A stretch of DNA of 64,000 nt from Paramecium octaurelia (lineage: Eukaryota > Ciliophora > Oligohymenophorea > Peniculida > Parameciidae). Location of the stretch: positions 496,001 to 560,000 of the forward strand of contig CAJJDP010000018.1 of assembly GCA_905182995.1 (NCBI GenBank), given 5' to 3'. A program made the translations under genes and the position numbers. This document shows positions 52,840 to 64,000 of this stretch, piece after piece. How positions within the stretch are numbered: position 1 is the first letter of the stretch; every line of letters begins with the position of its first letter. Under the pieces are notes generated by a model. That model saw only the letters and a list, made by a program, of their open reading frames with translations, did no database searches and was not told the origin of the DNA.

Positions 52840-53927
52840 ATGGATCCCCAAACAATTTAAGTCATAGGTTTCAACGAATTACCATAAATTGATCCAAATC
52901 AAATAACCTAATTGGCAGCTGAGACTTAATAACTATTTGCTTATGGCACAAAAGCTTGGCTATAGTTATTTTAGGCAATCACAAATCTCAGATGCATCAA
53001 CAAATATGTACCATAGTATGTCAACCAGTTATTTGAGATGTTTGGATAGTAGGTCATGATTGCAATAGATGACTCTAAAGTAAGAATTTATTAAATAAGC
53101 AGCCCAAAATTTAAAGGAATGTTGTGACATTTGTCAATGAAGTATTTTCATTGGGTAGAAGTGTACAAATATGCCCATAAATATTCTAAGTTTTTGTACC
53201 AAAGTTGATTTTAAAATCGCAGAACTCTGAACACAAATAAATTAAGGAAGAATGTCTGGTACATTTTTAATCACTATTAGAGGTTGCTGTCAGCAATTAC
53301 ATACTTAATTGTTCATAATATGAGGCAGGCTTATTCGCAGTAATTTAATTGACTGGATAAAAGAAATCCACAGTTCCACTTCAAAAATTTTGTCTCTAAG
53401 TTATGGCAAAATAAATCTAAACAATTGGCTCATTTTTATAGTCCTTTAGTGTCAATACACTAACATTACTATTGCAAGCCTTAAGCGCATTTTTAAATTC
53501 TCAAGGAGGCGAAATATAAACATACGCATTTTAAATTTGTATGTATTTACATTAATTGGTTGGCGATCAAAATTTTAAAAACTGGATGTCAGTGTCATTA
53601 GATCCCTAATCCACTTAAATTATGGTCAATAAAATACAAGAAGTCTTAAAAAAGAAATCAAAAGCAAAATAACATACAACTATGACAGACATGAAATAAA
53701 GAATGACTTTTGGAGTTTATGAGAACCAAGAATAAGTAGAAAATTAAAATCACTTTTAAGAATTTGTTAAAGACAAATAAAAAGCTAACAATTTCTTAGA
53801 TTTGAATCAAGTTTAACCACTACAACCTTCTGTTTATTATAATGAAAACTTAAATTATCAATAATAATAATAACCATAACATTTCGTGTAAAACTTGAGT
53901 CAATAATAATTCATATAATATTAATGA
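52840..53927 (+). CDS. Helical-repeat-like protein, unrecognised
   Basis: 354 residues with one intron, 53080-53102. Residues 1-270 are a run of amphipathic helices rich in Leu, Gln, Val and Phe (QYVNQLFEMFGQQVMIAI, IFQVFVPKLILKSQN, LEVAVSNYILNCSQYEAGLF, LTLLLQALSAFLNSQ), which looks like an ARM/HEAT-type solenoid, though no repeat signature is exact. Residues 285-354 are polar and Gln/Asn/Tyr-rich. No TM segment or catalytic motif. It ends TAA TGA, a Gln codon before the true stop. Confidence 0.68.
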
Positions 53928-54798
53928 TTTATAAACATAATTTTATAAAAGAAATTTTTTAAAAGAATAGCAATTAAACGTAATCCTTATTGTATTTGCA
54001 GTTTCTATAAATATTTTATATTTAACCTTTTGAATATGAATTTAATTGAGCGCCATATATATTAATGGATGATATGTTCATACATCTTTAGTTAAAATAT
54101 TTTATTAACCCTATGAGGCTAACTAGAACATTAAATTTGGGGCTCTGAAAATATGGTGTTTTTCTTCAAAAATAACACTGAATATTCTTTAGCAACATAG
54201 TGAATTGTGAAAATTAGTTTAATTTAAAGATCTCACCATCTATAACTATTAATCATTATTAACATTAAATAGCAAAAGAAATCTATAATGGGAAACATTT
54301 CTATTTAAAAAGTTGATATTCAAGTCTATCATTAATGGATATGTGCTTTTTGATTTTTATTTTAGTGAAAGAATTGAACTAATTTTGACTATGAAGATAT
54401 TGTGTAAAAGATTATTTAGCCCTTGAATAAGCACAAATATTAAGTAAATTTAAATGGTTCGCTATTGAATACTTCTCTAATGCACCTATTCTAAAAGTTA
54501 GAATTTCCAAATGCACTTGAATGAATGAAAATTACTTATCTAAAATTAATCCATTATTAGTTCAATACATACTGATTATAGTATGAATATGTTCTTCTAA
54601 TATTAGATAAAACTAGTATCAAAGAGTATTAATCTCTATTTAAAATATAATTGAATTAATAATCAATTAAAATTCTGAATGCACTTTATTTTTAAAGATC
54701 TATAATAAATTATTATGTAATTAGATTTTATGTATCTAAATAAGAGCAATCAATATTAAAATTAGAATAAAAATCAATAAATTCATGTAAATACAGAA
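53928..54798. other. AT-rich convergent spacer, no supported gene
   Basis: 870 bp. Several frames on the plus strand are open for 40-80 codons, including a short ATG frame beginning MGNISIQK near 54289, but two or three frames are open at once, which points to base composition rather than coding. Confidence 0.4.
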
Positions 54799-55834
54799 TC
54801 AAGAGTTTCTAAAACTTCTACCAAATAGAGTCCCATCAAATTGACAATTAATTCTTCCTAAGACCTTGGTAACAAATTTGTCTAGTTTCTCTTGGAATAC
54901 TTAATTTTTGATCACTTCGTCATTATGCACAACTTTTGAGTACCTGTGGCTGAGTATACTACATCTTTTTCTGGCACTGACAGTTCCTTCATCATAATTG
55001 AAATTTTCTTTAATCATGGCCAAACTTTCCATTTCTTGGGGTGCTCTTTCTTCTTTCTTTTTGGAATGATGTTGATCTAAAACCTTAATAAGATCTCAAA
55101 AATACAATTTCAATGCAAGGATCATCTGCTCTTTTTGCTTCCTTGTATGTTTTAATTAATTCATTTAGAGCCTTCAATCGTTACTTGACTCCTTTTTCTT
55201 CTTCTGTCCTTTTTATGGTTTGTCTATCAACTTTTGGTTCAATTCTGAAATGATCCTTCTTGTATTTAGGAATAATATCATCAAAGGATTCGGTATCAGT
55301 AATCAAAGTCTTGGATAAAGGTTTAAATTGCTAATAATAATCTGCTAATTCAAAATAATGTTCTTTTCCATTTCCCATTTAAAATTTAGGAAGTTCAACT
55401 TATTTACTAGAATTACTTAACCCCATAAAATAATCTTTTAATCTTTCAAATTTAATTTACTCATCCCTGTTTTCAAATTCAGTTAGTCCATCACCTCCTT
55501 TAGCATTTATATATTTTTCATGACTCATTTCTTTAAGTTTTCCTACCATTTACCAACCCTGTATAACTTTTTGCCTATCCAAAGAAGTTGAGAATATTTT
55601 ATAATTGGGAGGCCCATGTTTGGATAATGATGCGTCAATTTTGCAATGATCAGCTAAACAATATTTTAATGCTTTGTCTTTAACTAATCCCTTTTTGCGA
55701 AGACGAACATACACAATGGCATCCTCCTCATTAGGTTACGGAGACCTTTCCTTAGGTTGAAATCTTTGGCAATGTCTATGAAAGCCAATTTCTCTTGGAG
55801 ATTGATGTTGAAGAGGTAAACGAGCCTGTTTCAT
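54799..55834 (-). CDS. Basic, Lys-rich protein, unrecognised
   Basis: 337 residues from ATG 55834, with a 22-nt intron at 55084-55105. It reads MKQARLPLQHQSPREIGFHR, then a segment that looks folded (DAIVYVRLRKKGLVKDKALKYCLADHCKI, GPPNYKIFSTSLDRQKVIQGW), and a long Lys/Glu-rich helical half (RLKALNELIKTYKEAKRAD). It has an Arg/Lys-rich end. No family recognised. The start is uncertain: open frames upstream (55835-56030) could add an N-terminal exon (SLSNRGYSCKRRRVSKSLE) if a 55-nt intron were spliced, in which case phase is perfect. Confidence 0.65.
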
Positions 55835-56081
55835 TAATCAAAAAAATATTATAATTAAATTTAAACGGGACTGCATTTACTTAGAAGATCGTGTGAATTC
55901 CTTCATTTGAGGAACTTCTCTTTGAATAATCTACCAATTCAAGAGATTTTGATACACGCCTTCTTTTACAAGAATATCCTCTATTCGATAAACTAAAAGT
56001 CTAAAATAATTAATAATTAATGACATAATCATAAAATACAATTACTAAGCCATAATTGTGCGAATATTATTATTTAATATT

Positions 56082-56515
56082 ATGAATAAGTTTTTGTTGC
56101 TCTCTTTGATAATTTCAATTTCTTTGGCTTCTCTGGATGATTAAGATCTCATTTAGAAATATTCCATTAAAATCCATGAGAGAGGCAACAGACAAAGTTA
56201 CCCAGAGAAAGGAGATTAAGTGAAAGTACATTATACAGTAAAATAATATAAATACACAAGGGTAAATTACTTGATGGCACTAAATTCGATAGCAGTAAGG
56301 ACAGAAACTAACCATTTGAATTCAGAGTGGGAATTGGACAAGTCATTAAATGTTGGGATGATGTAGTATTAAATTTAACACTTGGCGATAAAGTCACCGT
56401 TATTTGTCCATCTGCCACAGCATATGGAAGTAGAGGAGCAGGAAGAGTTATTCCACCAAACTCAGATTTATAATTTGACATTGAAATGCTTGGATTTAGA
56501 GATTAAGAATTATGA
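56082..56515 (+). CDS. FKBP-type peptidyl-prolyl isomerase with signal peptide
   Basis: 136 residues, one intron 56238-56260. It catalyses cis-trans isomerisation of prolyl bonds during folding. Residues 1-17 (MNKFLLLSLIISISLAS) are a signal peptide. The FKBP domain is complete: VKVHYTGKLLDGTKFDSSKD, PFEFRVGIGQVIKCWDDVV, GDKVTVICPSATAYGSRGAG and VIPPNSDLQFDIEMLGF. The active-site residues Tyr, Phe, Asp, Val-Ile, Trp and the AYG/IPP loop are kept. The protein ends RDQEL, which resembles KDEL-type ER retention signals, so residence in the ER lumen is likely; this is inference. Confidence 0.92.
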
Positions 56516-56931
56516 ATAAATAATTTACATAAAAAGTATATAAATTGTATTTATCATCCATCTCAACATTCTGTATGGATAAGTTTAGTTATTTAGCATG
56601 ATCTAATATTTTTATTACATTATTTATAAAAAATGAAATAAAAAACTTAGAAAATGCTTTAGTATATTATTTTAATCTGTATTTATTAATGAATATAGAA
56701 AAGTGAATATATATTTCTTTTTGTTGATTTTTGAAATTACTAATCTTTTAGTTTAATCTCAAACTCACTACTGATCTGATAATGTGAGACAAGACTTTAA
56801 AACAATTGATAGGTTTAGTAATTTTACTTAATTTATGGAGGTCAATAATTTATTAGGAAAATTTTAATTATTTAATTCTAAAGCATTAACTTCATGAGAA
56901 TGTTATTATATATATATTTAAAATTAAGATC
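56516..56931. other. AT-rich intergenic region, no gene seen
   Basis: 416 bp between two plus-strand genes; contains TATATATATATTT just before the next ATG but no gene-like frame. Confidence 0.5.
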
Positions 56932-57913
56932 ATGCAAAATATGGGTGTGGAATTATAATAATCTCCTGTCTTAGATTGTGGAGATGAAAAGAAAAAACCT
57001 AATTTTGTTCATATACCAATTTATGATGTTTAACCATCTCAGAAATACCCTAACTCAGCATAATAAGTTGAATCTGAAGAATAAATAGTTTAAATTGATG
57101 AAAGATGGTATGCTAAAAATGAAAATTATAAGCCATTAACAGCAGATCAAAGACCTGGTTTTATTAGGAAGGTATTAATTCATAATTAATGATCAAGGTT
57201 TATAGCATAATGATATTGCAATTACTGCTGACAGTTGCTGCTTGTTGTCTTTCATATTTCTGGATTCCCTATCGCGATTTCTAGAATGAGTATTCAGGTT
57301 GGGTTTACTTGGCAATTGCAATAGCAATCATTATTGAGATCATTTTATTGTGGATACCAAAATATTCGTGGCGAGTACCACATAACTATTTGTTTCTCCT
57401 TGTTTTCACTATTGCTGAAAGTTACACTATTTCGCAACTTTGTAGTTATGTTTTCAACAAATATAGCGAAGAAGGAGGTATACTGAATTCTTAATTAGGA
57501 TTTATCGTTTTAATGGCTGCTGCCCTTACTCTAGCTGCAGTAATTGGACTCACTCTTTACGCATGTAAAACCAAAAAAGATTTCACTACCAAAGGTACAA
57601 GAATTTCAAATTATTATCTAAGGGGCCTTTTTATTTATGGCAAGTACTTCTTTATTTCTTTTTGCGATATTGTCTGGAGTCTACTATGATCAAGCCATGA
57701 GTTTACTCTATTCATTGATTTCGAGCTTACTCTTTGGAATCTACCTAATATATGATACCCAATTAATCATAGGAGGAAGTGTAAGCAATTTTATTGATGT
57801 AGACTCATAAATTATCGATTGATGACTACATCATAGGAGCGATGTTCATATACATAGATATCGTCTATCTATTTGCTCACATTGTGTTAATTATTATTGC
57901 ATGCTTCAAATGA
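56932..57913 (+). CDS. BAX inhibitor-1 / lifeguard (TMBIM) family membrane protein
   Basis: 301 residues; introns 57172-57197, 57595-57622 and 57781-57802. The family is a group of seven-TM ER, Golgi or plasma-membrane proteins linked to calcium leak and stress control. A polar, Gln-rich N-terminus of about 85 residues precedes RPGFIRKVYSIMILQLLLTV, the usual entry into TM1. TM segments follow (YLAIAIAIIIEIILLW, YLFLLVFTIAESYTI, FIVLMAAALTLAAVIGL, LFMASTSLFLFAILSGV, LYSLISSLLFGIYLIYDTQL). The diagnostic YDTQLIIGG ... LSIDDYIIGAMFIYIDIVYLF carries the Asp residues of the proposed calcium/pH sensor. The protein ends two residues after the last TM. Confidence 0.95.
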
Positions 57914-57993
57914 AAACCCAGAATGAACTCATATTAAATAATTTATCATCATATCTTATTCTGTCGAATTTATCAACAACATAAATAAATAAA

Positions 57994-59013
57994 TCAAAAA
58001 TCTAATTTAACTACTTTATTATTATTATTAGTATTATTATTATCTCCGATCATCATTGCATATAATTCTACTTGATTTCGATACCATTTATTTTCATTCA
58101 TTAATTTACTTTGCACATCAATCAGTCTATCAATCTCAGCACAATGCAGAATTATTCGCATCATCATTATCTATTATTTGCTATCGAACTTCTTTGATTT
58201 TTAATCTAACTCTTATTTCTACTATTGGATGACCTCATTCATACGATCTAACTCAACAGTTAAGAAGGTTAATTTCTATTTACAATCAACATATTAAATC
58301 ATTTTGCTTTTGTTTTCCATCTCTTATTATTGTTTCTTTTCTATCACTTATTAATAATTATATTCTAATTCTTTATGTTAAGCATCAATTCTACTCAACT
58401 TTTCATTCTACAGATTATAATTATCCAACAACGAACTATAAACTTTTTACAACTCTTCATAGTCCTTCTGTGTCTTAGCTACTAGTTATATATTTATTGA
58501 TTCTTCGTTTCTCTTAGAGCTTAAATTTTCATTCTCGCAAACCAAAAATCCTAATTTACATTCCAATTATTTGATTGTATATTATAATTACTAAATGACT
58601 TATAACTGCTGATTTATTTATTAATATAAGTTTTGCACTAATATTTCCTTTTGGGCTATCATCTTGTTTGCATCAGTTAATTGATTCTCTAGATCCTAGC
58701 ATTTAAGTTCCTTCTTCACCAATCTTTCTGATAAGTCTTTTAGCTAAAATTCATAATTTTTGTTATCATAAGTATTTTCTTTGATTTCTAGGTTTTGATA
58801 CTTCAATTTTTCATTCTCTTAATTCAATCTTTCAAGTTCAACTCCCATTAAAAAGCACATTACATCAAACTAATTCTTAACATTGGAACTTCTGCCAGAC
58901 CTAAAATCGGTATTAATTGAATCAATACATCGCTCTTGATGCTCTGTCAGTAGGAAAATTGAATTTGGGTTGGTTGCAATTTCTAGTACTTGAACAAGTG
59001 TTGAATTTAACAT
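57994..59013 (-). CDS. Long coiled-coil protein
   Basis: Intronless, 339 residues. After about 60 residues of mixed sequence it is nearly all coiled coil (ERLNQENEKLKYQNLEIKEN, KDLSERLVKKELKCQDLENQ, VELDRMNEVIQQQKQELDQK), very rich in Gln encoded by TAA/TAG. It ends with a poly-Asn stretch and KVVKLDF. No motor or membrane segment. A structural role in cytoskeleton, basal body or cilium would fit the composition; the sequence does not prove it. Convergent to the BI-1 gene, whose stop is 80 bp away. Confidence 0.8.
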
Positions 59014-59138
59014 CTAAGTTTGAATTATAATCATCAAGGGGTATTCTATACATGACAGATAGTTTAACCGCTAATTATTTATAATAATATAAATTACTTT
59101 GCAAGCACAAAATACAATTTATTAATTGAAGAAATAAT

Positions 59139-60671
59139 ATGATTTAATCTGAATATCCTCTCTGTCCTAAACACTAAAATCCAATAAGATTCATAGATAT
59201 ACAGGAGAATGTTCCCAAAATTTAAAGAACTTTGTGTGATGAATGCTACTTGAACAATCCCTTATCCATTCATTAAGCATTGGACTACCTCTGTTAACAA
59301 TAAAATTAACCTTTCAAAAAGGAAACAACTCTTGAAAAATGCAAAGAAGAATATCTAGTAATGAAAAACAAAGTTGTTGAAAATTTAAAGTAAGCATTTG
59401 CTTAAATTGAAATGGAGATTGAAAAAGAAATGAATACATAAAAGACTGCTATTAATGATAGTGTATTTCAATATTATTTGGGGAAATAAACCACTTTACT
59501 TTTGGAAGATTACCAACAATTAGGTGAGTTGTTGAGTGCTTAATTAGAAAAGAAAGGAGAAAATCTTATACAAAAACAAAATGAAAAAAACTCTTAAATT
59601 TAGTTTGCCAAGCAATTACAAAAAAATATCAATATATTAAGAGAAATTTCTTTGAACATCAGTAAAATCATTCCTTATGTGAAATACAACCAAGAAAGGG
59701 AGGTAATTACACCAAATAATTTATTTGTTAAATTGGATGGTTAATTTATAGTGAAGTAGTAATTGGATAATCTGGAAAACATAAAGTGCGTAGACTATCA
59801 CAGATAACTTTAAACGCTTATCTTTGGTTGTTATAAATTCAAAATGGATTAGAATGAATTGGCCATTATTAGATTTGATAAGCATTTTAATGTATTTCTT
59901 AAGGAGGAGTATACAAGTCATCAAAGAACAATCAACTGCATAAAATCATCATTACTATCTAATTTCTGCATTACAGGGAGCGAGGACAATACTGTAAAGG
60001 TATGGAAAATAGTTCAAGAAGGTCTTTGTTGTGAGTAAACTTTGGAAGGGCATCAAGATTCAATCATATGCATTTGTTTAAACAGAGCTGAGAACATATT
60101 GGCCAGTGGAAGTTCGGATACCCTTATTATTGTTTGGTATTTAAATGTATAAAACATATGGCAAAAGGCACAAACAATAGTAGATTCTCCTAGAATAACG
60201 CTGTGCATTAATTTCAACAGGTAGTCTAATTTAATGGTTACTGGCTGTATTGATCACTCAATTTACGTTTGGAGTGTGGTGAATGAGAAATGGAGAGGTT
60301 AGAGGATAGATAAGGCTCATAATAGATCAGTGAATGCCATATGTTTTATCAATCAGACAAGATTTGCGAGTGCTTCTTGGGATTCAGCTATAAAGGTCTG
60401 GGACAGATAGAATACGAATTAGCATTATGCATAGATTTTCTTAACAGCAACTCACTATGGTCCGATTGTGAACCTGATGTTGATCGAGGAGAGCAATCAT
60501 TTGATTAGCTGCGCCTATGATACAACAGTAATTTGGAGTATTGATTCTCAAGATCTAATAGTAAAGAAACAAAAGATTACAGCCGCCAAGGGGATATGCT
60601 AAATCAATGAGTAAAAATTATCAATAATCACGTATGAAAATCAATTAAAGATTTATTCATTGGAGTAATGA
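59139..60671 (+). CDS. WD40-repeat protein with N-terminal Cys/His motif and coiled coil
   Basis: Intronless, 510 residues. The start has a B-box-like set of ligands (CPKHQNPIRF ... LCDECYLNN) over residues 6-45. A coiled coil follows (about residues 60-200; KEEYLVMKNKVVENLKQAFA). The C-terminal half is WD40: HQRTINCIKSSLLSNFCITG, NTVKVWKIV, HQDSIICICLNR, DTLIIVWYL, HSIYVWSVV, HNRSVNAICFINQTRFAS, SAIKVWDRQ and TTVIWSID, about six repeats, so one incomplete or complete propeller. B-box, coiled coil, WD40 is a common ciliate combination; the ligand set is too short for certainty about zinc. Head-to-head with the coiled-coil gene, 125 bp between start codons. Confidence 0.88.
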
Positions 60672-60768
60672 TATGATTAAATATTATGTGACAGATAAAA
60701 TCTTTTGAATATAAATTTTTTAAGTTAGGATTATTAATATATATATATTAACTTTTCAAATATTTACT

Positions 60769-63700
60769 ATGTCTTATCGTGTTAACAATGCAGAAATTGA
60801 GGGACAACATCCACTTCTAAAAGTTACTCCTGTCAGATTCCTTAGGATCAGACTTATTTTGATTGTAATTGTTTAAAATGAATTTAGATCATCATTTCCA
60901 TAATGACAGGCTGTATGTTCGCATTGGCCTTGAGATGGAGTAAAAAATTGTATAACTGGTTTCTATTTACTCCTTGCAATGTTGAAGAGACAGGAACACA
61001 TTATAGGGTAGATACATAGAATGGTCAATAATTTACATTAGAAAAGCAGTAGATGAATGGCATATACTATTTTACATTCAGGTAGTAAGACTGTTAAATT
61101 TAGACTTCTTAAATATGCATTTGATCCAAAAACACAGTGTTATTAACCAATTGAATTTGAAACTGACGGCAAGATAATCAAAGATATAATAGCTAATCGT
61201 AATGTATTAACTCAAAATTTGAAAATATAATACTATGGGAAATGTCAACTCCAAATACCCATCCAACCCCTGGCCGAATTTTTATTCGAGCACCTAACCG
61301 GCCCATTCAATATCCTCCAATATTTTGCCGTAGCTGTATGGTTTGCTCAAAATTCAATCACATTCCCGATCCTCATCTTGGCATTCACAGCAATTGCAGT
61401 TATAGTCAACTATATCTTGTACAGAAGATCAAGGAGTCTCTTACAGAAATTAGCTAACATCCATCAGAATGTAATATTGAAGAGTGATACGTTAAGAACT
61501 GTGAATGGATCTGAATTACTCCCAGGAGATTACATAATATTATAGGAAGGATAACAATTGAATTGTGATTGTGCTATTCTTTAAGGAGATGTCATGGTAA
61601 ATGAAGCAACATTGACAGGAGAAAATGTACCAATACCAAAAACAGCCTTGCCTGATCATTCAGTTAAATTCAATTTCGAGTCACTAAATCAACATTGTCT
61701 ATTTGAAGGAACTAGTATAGTGAAAGTGAATACAACAACTGAGAATGTGGCAATAGTCCTAAGAACTGGATTTAGTTCTTTAAGAGGATAATATTTTAGA
61801 AATGTTTTATTCCCTGCACCTCCCTCCTAAAGATTTTATGTCCAAGCAGCTAAATTTATATTAACTTTTGCCACAATAATAGCTATAGTCTATGGTTTTA
61901 TGCTAATAAAATACATCCCGATGGAATTCAAAACAAGTCTCTTAGTATTAAGATTCCTTGATAATATTGTTTGGTCAATACCTCCTTCGATGCCTATCTT
62001 CTTTAACATTTGTAAAACTGCTAGTTTAGTTCGACTGAGTTCGATCGGCATTAATGGCAGTAATGCTGATAAGATTGAATCTGCTGGTCGTATTGATACT
62101 TGTTGTTTTGATAAAACAGGCACTCTTACAACTCTAGGTTTGAAAGCAATCAAAGTTTGGACTCATGATCAATCATTAGTAATTTTAGTGTATTTATATT
62201 TAATAGGAATAAATTGCTAATTACATTTTAGCATGTTGTCATCATCTTTTATTGATTAATGGAGAATTGCAAGGTGATCCTTTGGAAATAGAGATGCTAA
62301 ACTTCATTGGTTGGAAGATTAACTTTGAAGGCAAATCCTTCTTTTCAGTTAAAAAGGATTCATAAGAATTTGAAATCATAAAGATCTTTGACTTTAGTTC
62401 AGCAAGGTAAATGATGAGTGTCATAGCAACAGATGGAACCAATTTCTATTTATTTTCTAAAGGATCTCCTGAAATGATTAATCAGTAATCTCAAGACAAA
62501 AAGTAAGTTGTTTTAGATGAAGTCAAAAAATATGCATCAAATGGATTCAGAGTGTTGGGTTTGGGTTATCGTAAATTAAATAACAACCAATTAGATCTAC
62601 AAAGAGAAGAATTGGAAACACAGTTGAATATTGTTGGTATGTTTGTTTTAGAAAATCCACTCAAAGATGATACTCCTTAAGTGATATAAACTTTAAGAAA
62701 CAGTGGATTGGATATCAAAGTGATTTCAGGGGATAGCCCTTTAACTACTATCTATTGTGCTAAAATATCTGGAATCATTGATTTCAACTCTGAAGTTGTG
62801 ATTCTAGATTATAATTCGTCCAAAAGATAAATAGTCATCTTTGATAATGATAATCAAGCTAATTATGATGAAAATGCCATAGAAAACCAAAATTTAATCG
62901 AATAAATTATTCAAAATCCTAAAATGACTGCATTGACTGGGAAATTCTTAGAATTTATATCTAAATTTTTAACAATTGCCAATCCTAATAGAGAAACCAG
63001 TATCAGTATGACATAAAACAATTCATCAAATCAAATTTTCTCTGATAATAATGCAATTGAATTTGATGATACCAAAATGAAAGAACTTACTAAGAAATTA
63101 ATTTCAAAGACTAGAGTTTTCGCCAGATAAAAGCCAGAACAAAAGAAATAAATTGTTGCATTACTCCAAGAAATGGGAAGATAAGTCATGATGACTGGAG
63201 ATGGAGCCAATGATTGTGTAAGTTTTTAAAATTATATAATTTAGTCAGCTATAGCATAGGCATAAGTAGGTATTTCATTCAGTGAATCTGATGCTTCTTA
63301 TACTGCACCATTTAGTTCAAAATCAACTTCATTAAAATGTTGTGTCTAAGTCTTAGCATAAGGAAAGGCAGCCATAATGACTATAATTGAGGTGTTTTAA
63401 TATCAACTTAGTGTTAATGGAATTAAATTTGCTGCTGTTACCATTATGTTTTTAGAAGTTTAGAATTTTTGTAATCCTAAATTACTATTATTTTAGCTGA
63501 ATTTTAAACTGTCTATGTTGGATTCATTTCCAATATTCCCTTATTAATTTTCTTATGTATTTCTTCCCCAACCACAGAACTAGCAGAATATATACCTTTA
63601 GATGATCAATTCTCCTATTAAAATCAAATTCAAATCTATACTAATATTTTCTTCGCTGTTTTAGGGTATGTTTATAATTTAATATCATTATAGGTTATGT

Positions 63701-64000
63701 ATCAATTACGGTATTCTTACTACAACAGATAGATTCTTTGAATATTCTAAACCTATTGAAAAGTTTTAAAGAGAGGGATACTTGAATTCAATCATGTTTT
63801 TAAGTTTGATGTACTACTTCATGTCTTTTGGAGTATCAATATACGTATCAAATCCTTTTAAAGTCAAATACTATAAAAACATCTTACTAACATTATGGAC
63901 AACTCTTGGTTTTGTTGTTGCAATAGTATCATTCATATTCCCTCAAAGGGCTAGTTGGTGCGATGTAATTGATATTAAAGAAGACACGTAAATATTCATA
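60769..64000 (+). CDS. P5-type (ATP13A-like) transporting ATPase, 3' end outside window
   Basis: 1,026 residues are present. Introns: 60865-60887, 61082-61103, 62179-62206, 63218-63244, 63471-63496, 63666-63693. P5B pumps export polyamines or other cations from endo-lysosomes. Seen: an N-terminal hydrophobic hairpin; GPFNILQYFAVAVWF; the actuator loop with EATLTGENVPIPK (TGE); M4 with IPPSMPIFF, a P5-like PPxxP; CFDKTGTLTT with the phosphorylated Asp (about nt 62109-62129); FSKGSPEM; GLGYRKL; MTGDGANDC at the hinge (about 63190-63217). In the region after M6, intron splicing restores a TM frame. P5B rather than P5A is inferred from the PPSMP motif. The stop codon lies beyond base 64000. Confidence 0.95.

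Noticed and set aside
53922-53927. TAA directly before TGA at the end of several genes (also 40278-40283 and 60666-60671), as a relic of an ancestral stop
   Set aside because: TAA is a very common Gln codon here, so a few cases are expected by chance; I cannot show an excess.
54289-54830. Plus-strand frame beginning MGNISIQK followed by coding-like text
   Set aside because: Three frames are open at once and no intron gives a unique protein; most likely AT composition with a single stop codon.

Overview
The window is ciliate macronuclear-type DNA, most likely from Paramecium. TAA and TAG are read as glutamine inside almost every gene and TGA is the only stop. Introns are tiny (nearly all 21-31 nt, GT...AG), intergenic gaps are short and AT-rich, and gene order is dense on both strands. 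All coordinates and exon structures were worked out by hand from reading frame, family motifs and intron phase. Where exon lengths sum to whole codons I take that as support.

Layout. 1-11.6 kb: the C-terminal two thirds of an axonemal dynein heavy chain, a two-TM protein, a zinc-finger protein and a PX-BAR sorting nexin. 11.9-16.9 kb: a LAMMER (CLK) kinase head-to-head with a Ser/RS-rich protein; the 1,380-bp stretch between them is present twice with a single N at the join, almost certainly an assembly duplication. 17-29 kb: a GATase-like protein, a protein kinase, RRP36, a coiled-coil protein, an IST1 protein with a Pro/Gln/Tyr repeat tail, a possible Get1/WRB-like membrane protein, an acylated IQ-MORN protein and a three-repeat MYB protein. 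28.9-31 kb: about 2 kb of AT-rich DNA with one possible gene relic. 31-40.3 kb: two unrecognised proteins, a TTLL polyglutamylase, a USP deubiquitinase, a probable pseudokinase and a YTH-domain protein whose poly-Gln tract is an in-frame (TAA)n microsatellite. 40.8-45.8 kb: dihydropyrimidine dehydrogenase, a tiny ORF, tRNA-Ser(UGA) and an SR protein (RRM, zinc knuckle, RS). 45.8-60.7 kb: a large EF-hand/WD40 protein, four unrecognised proteins, a secreted or ER FKBP, a BAX-inhibitor-1 family protein, a coiled-coil protein and a WD40 protein. 60.8-64 kb: a P5-type ATPase running off the window.

Functional themes. Cilia: dynein, TTLL, and possibly the MORN and EF-hand/WD40 proteins. RNA processing: LAMMER kinase, RS protein, SR protein, RRP36 and the YTH m6A-reader type protein. 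Endosome and membrane traffic: sorting nexin, IST1, P5 ATPase. None of these form operons; neighbours are independent genes. I found no mobile element, CRISPR array or prokaryotic feature.
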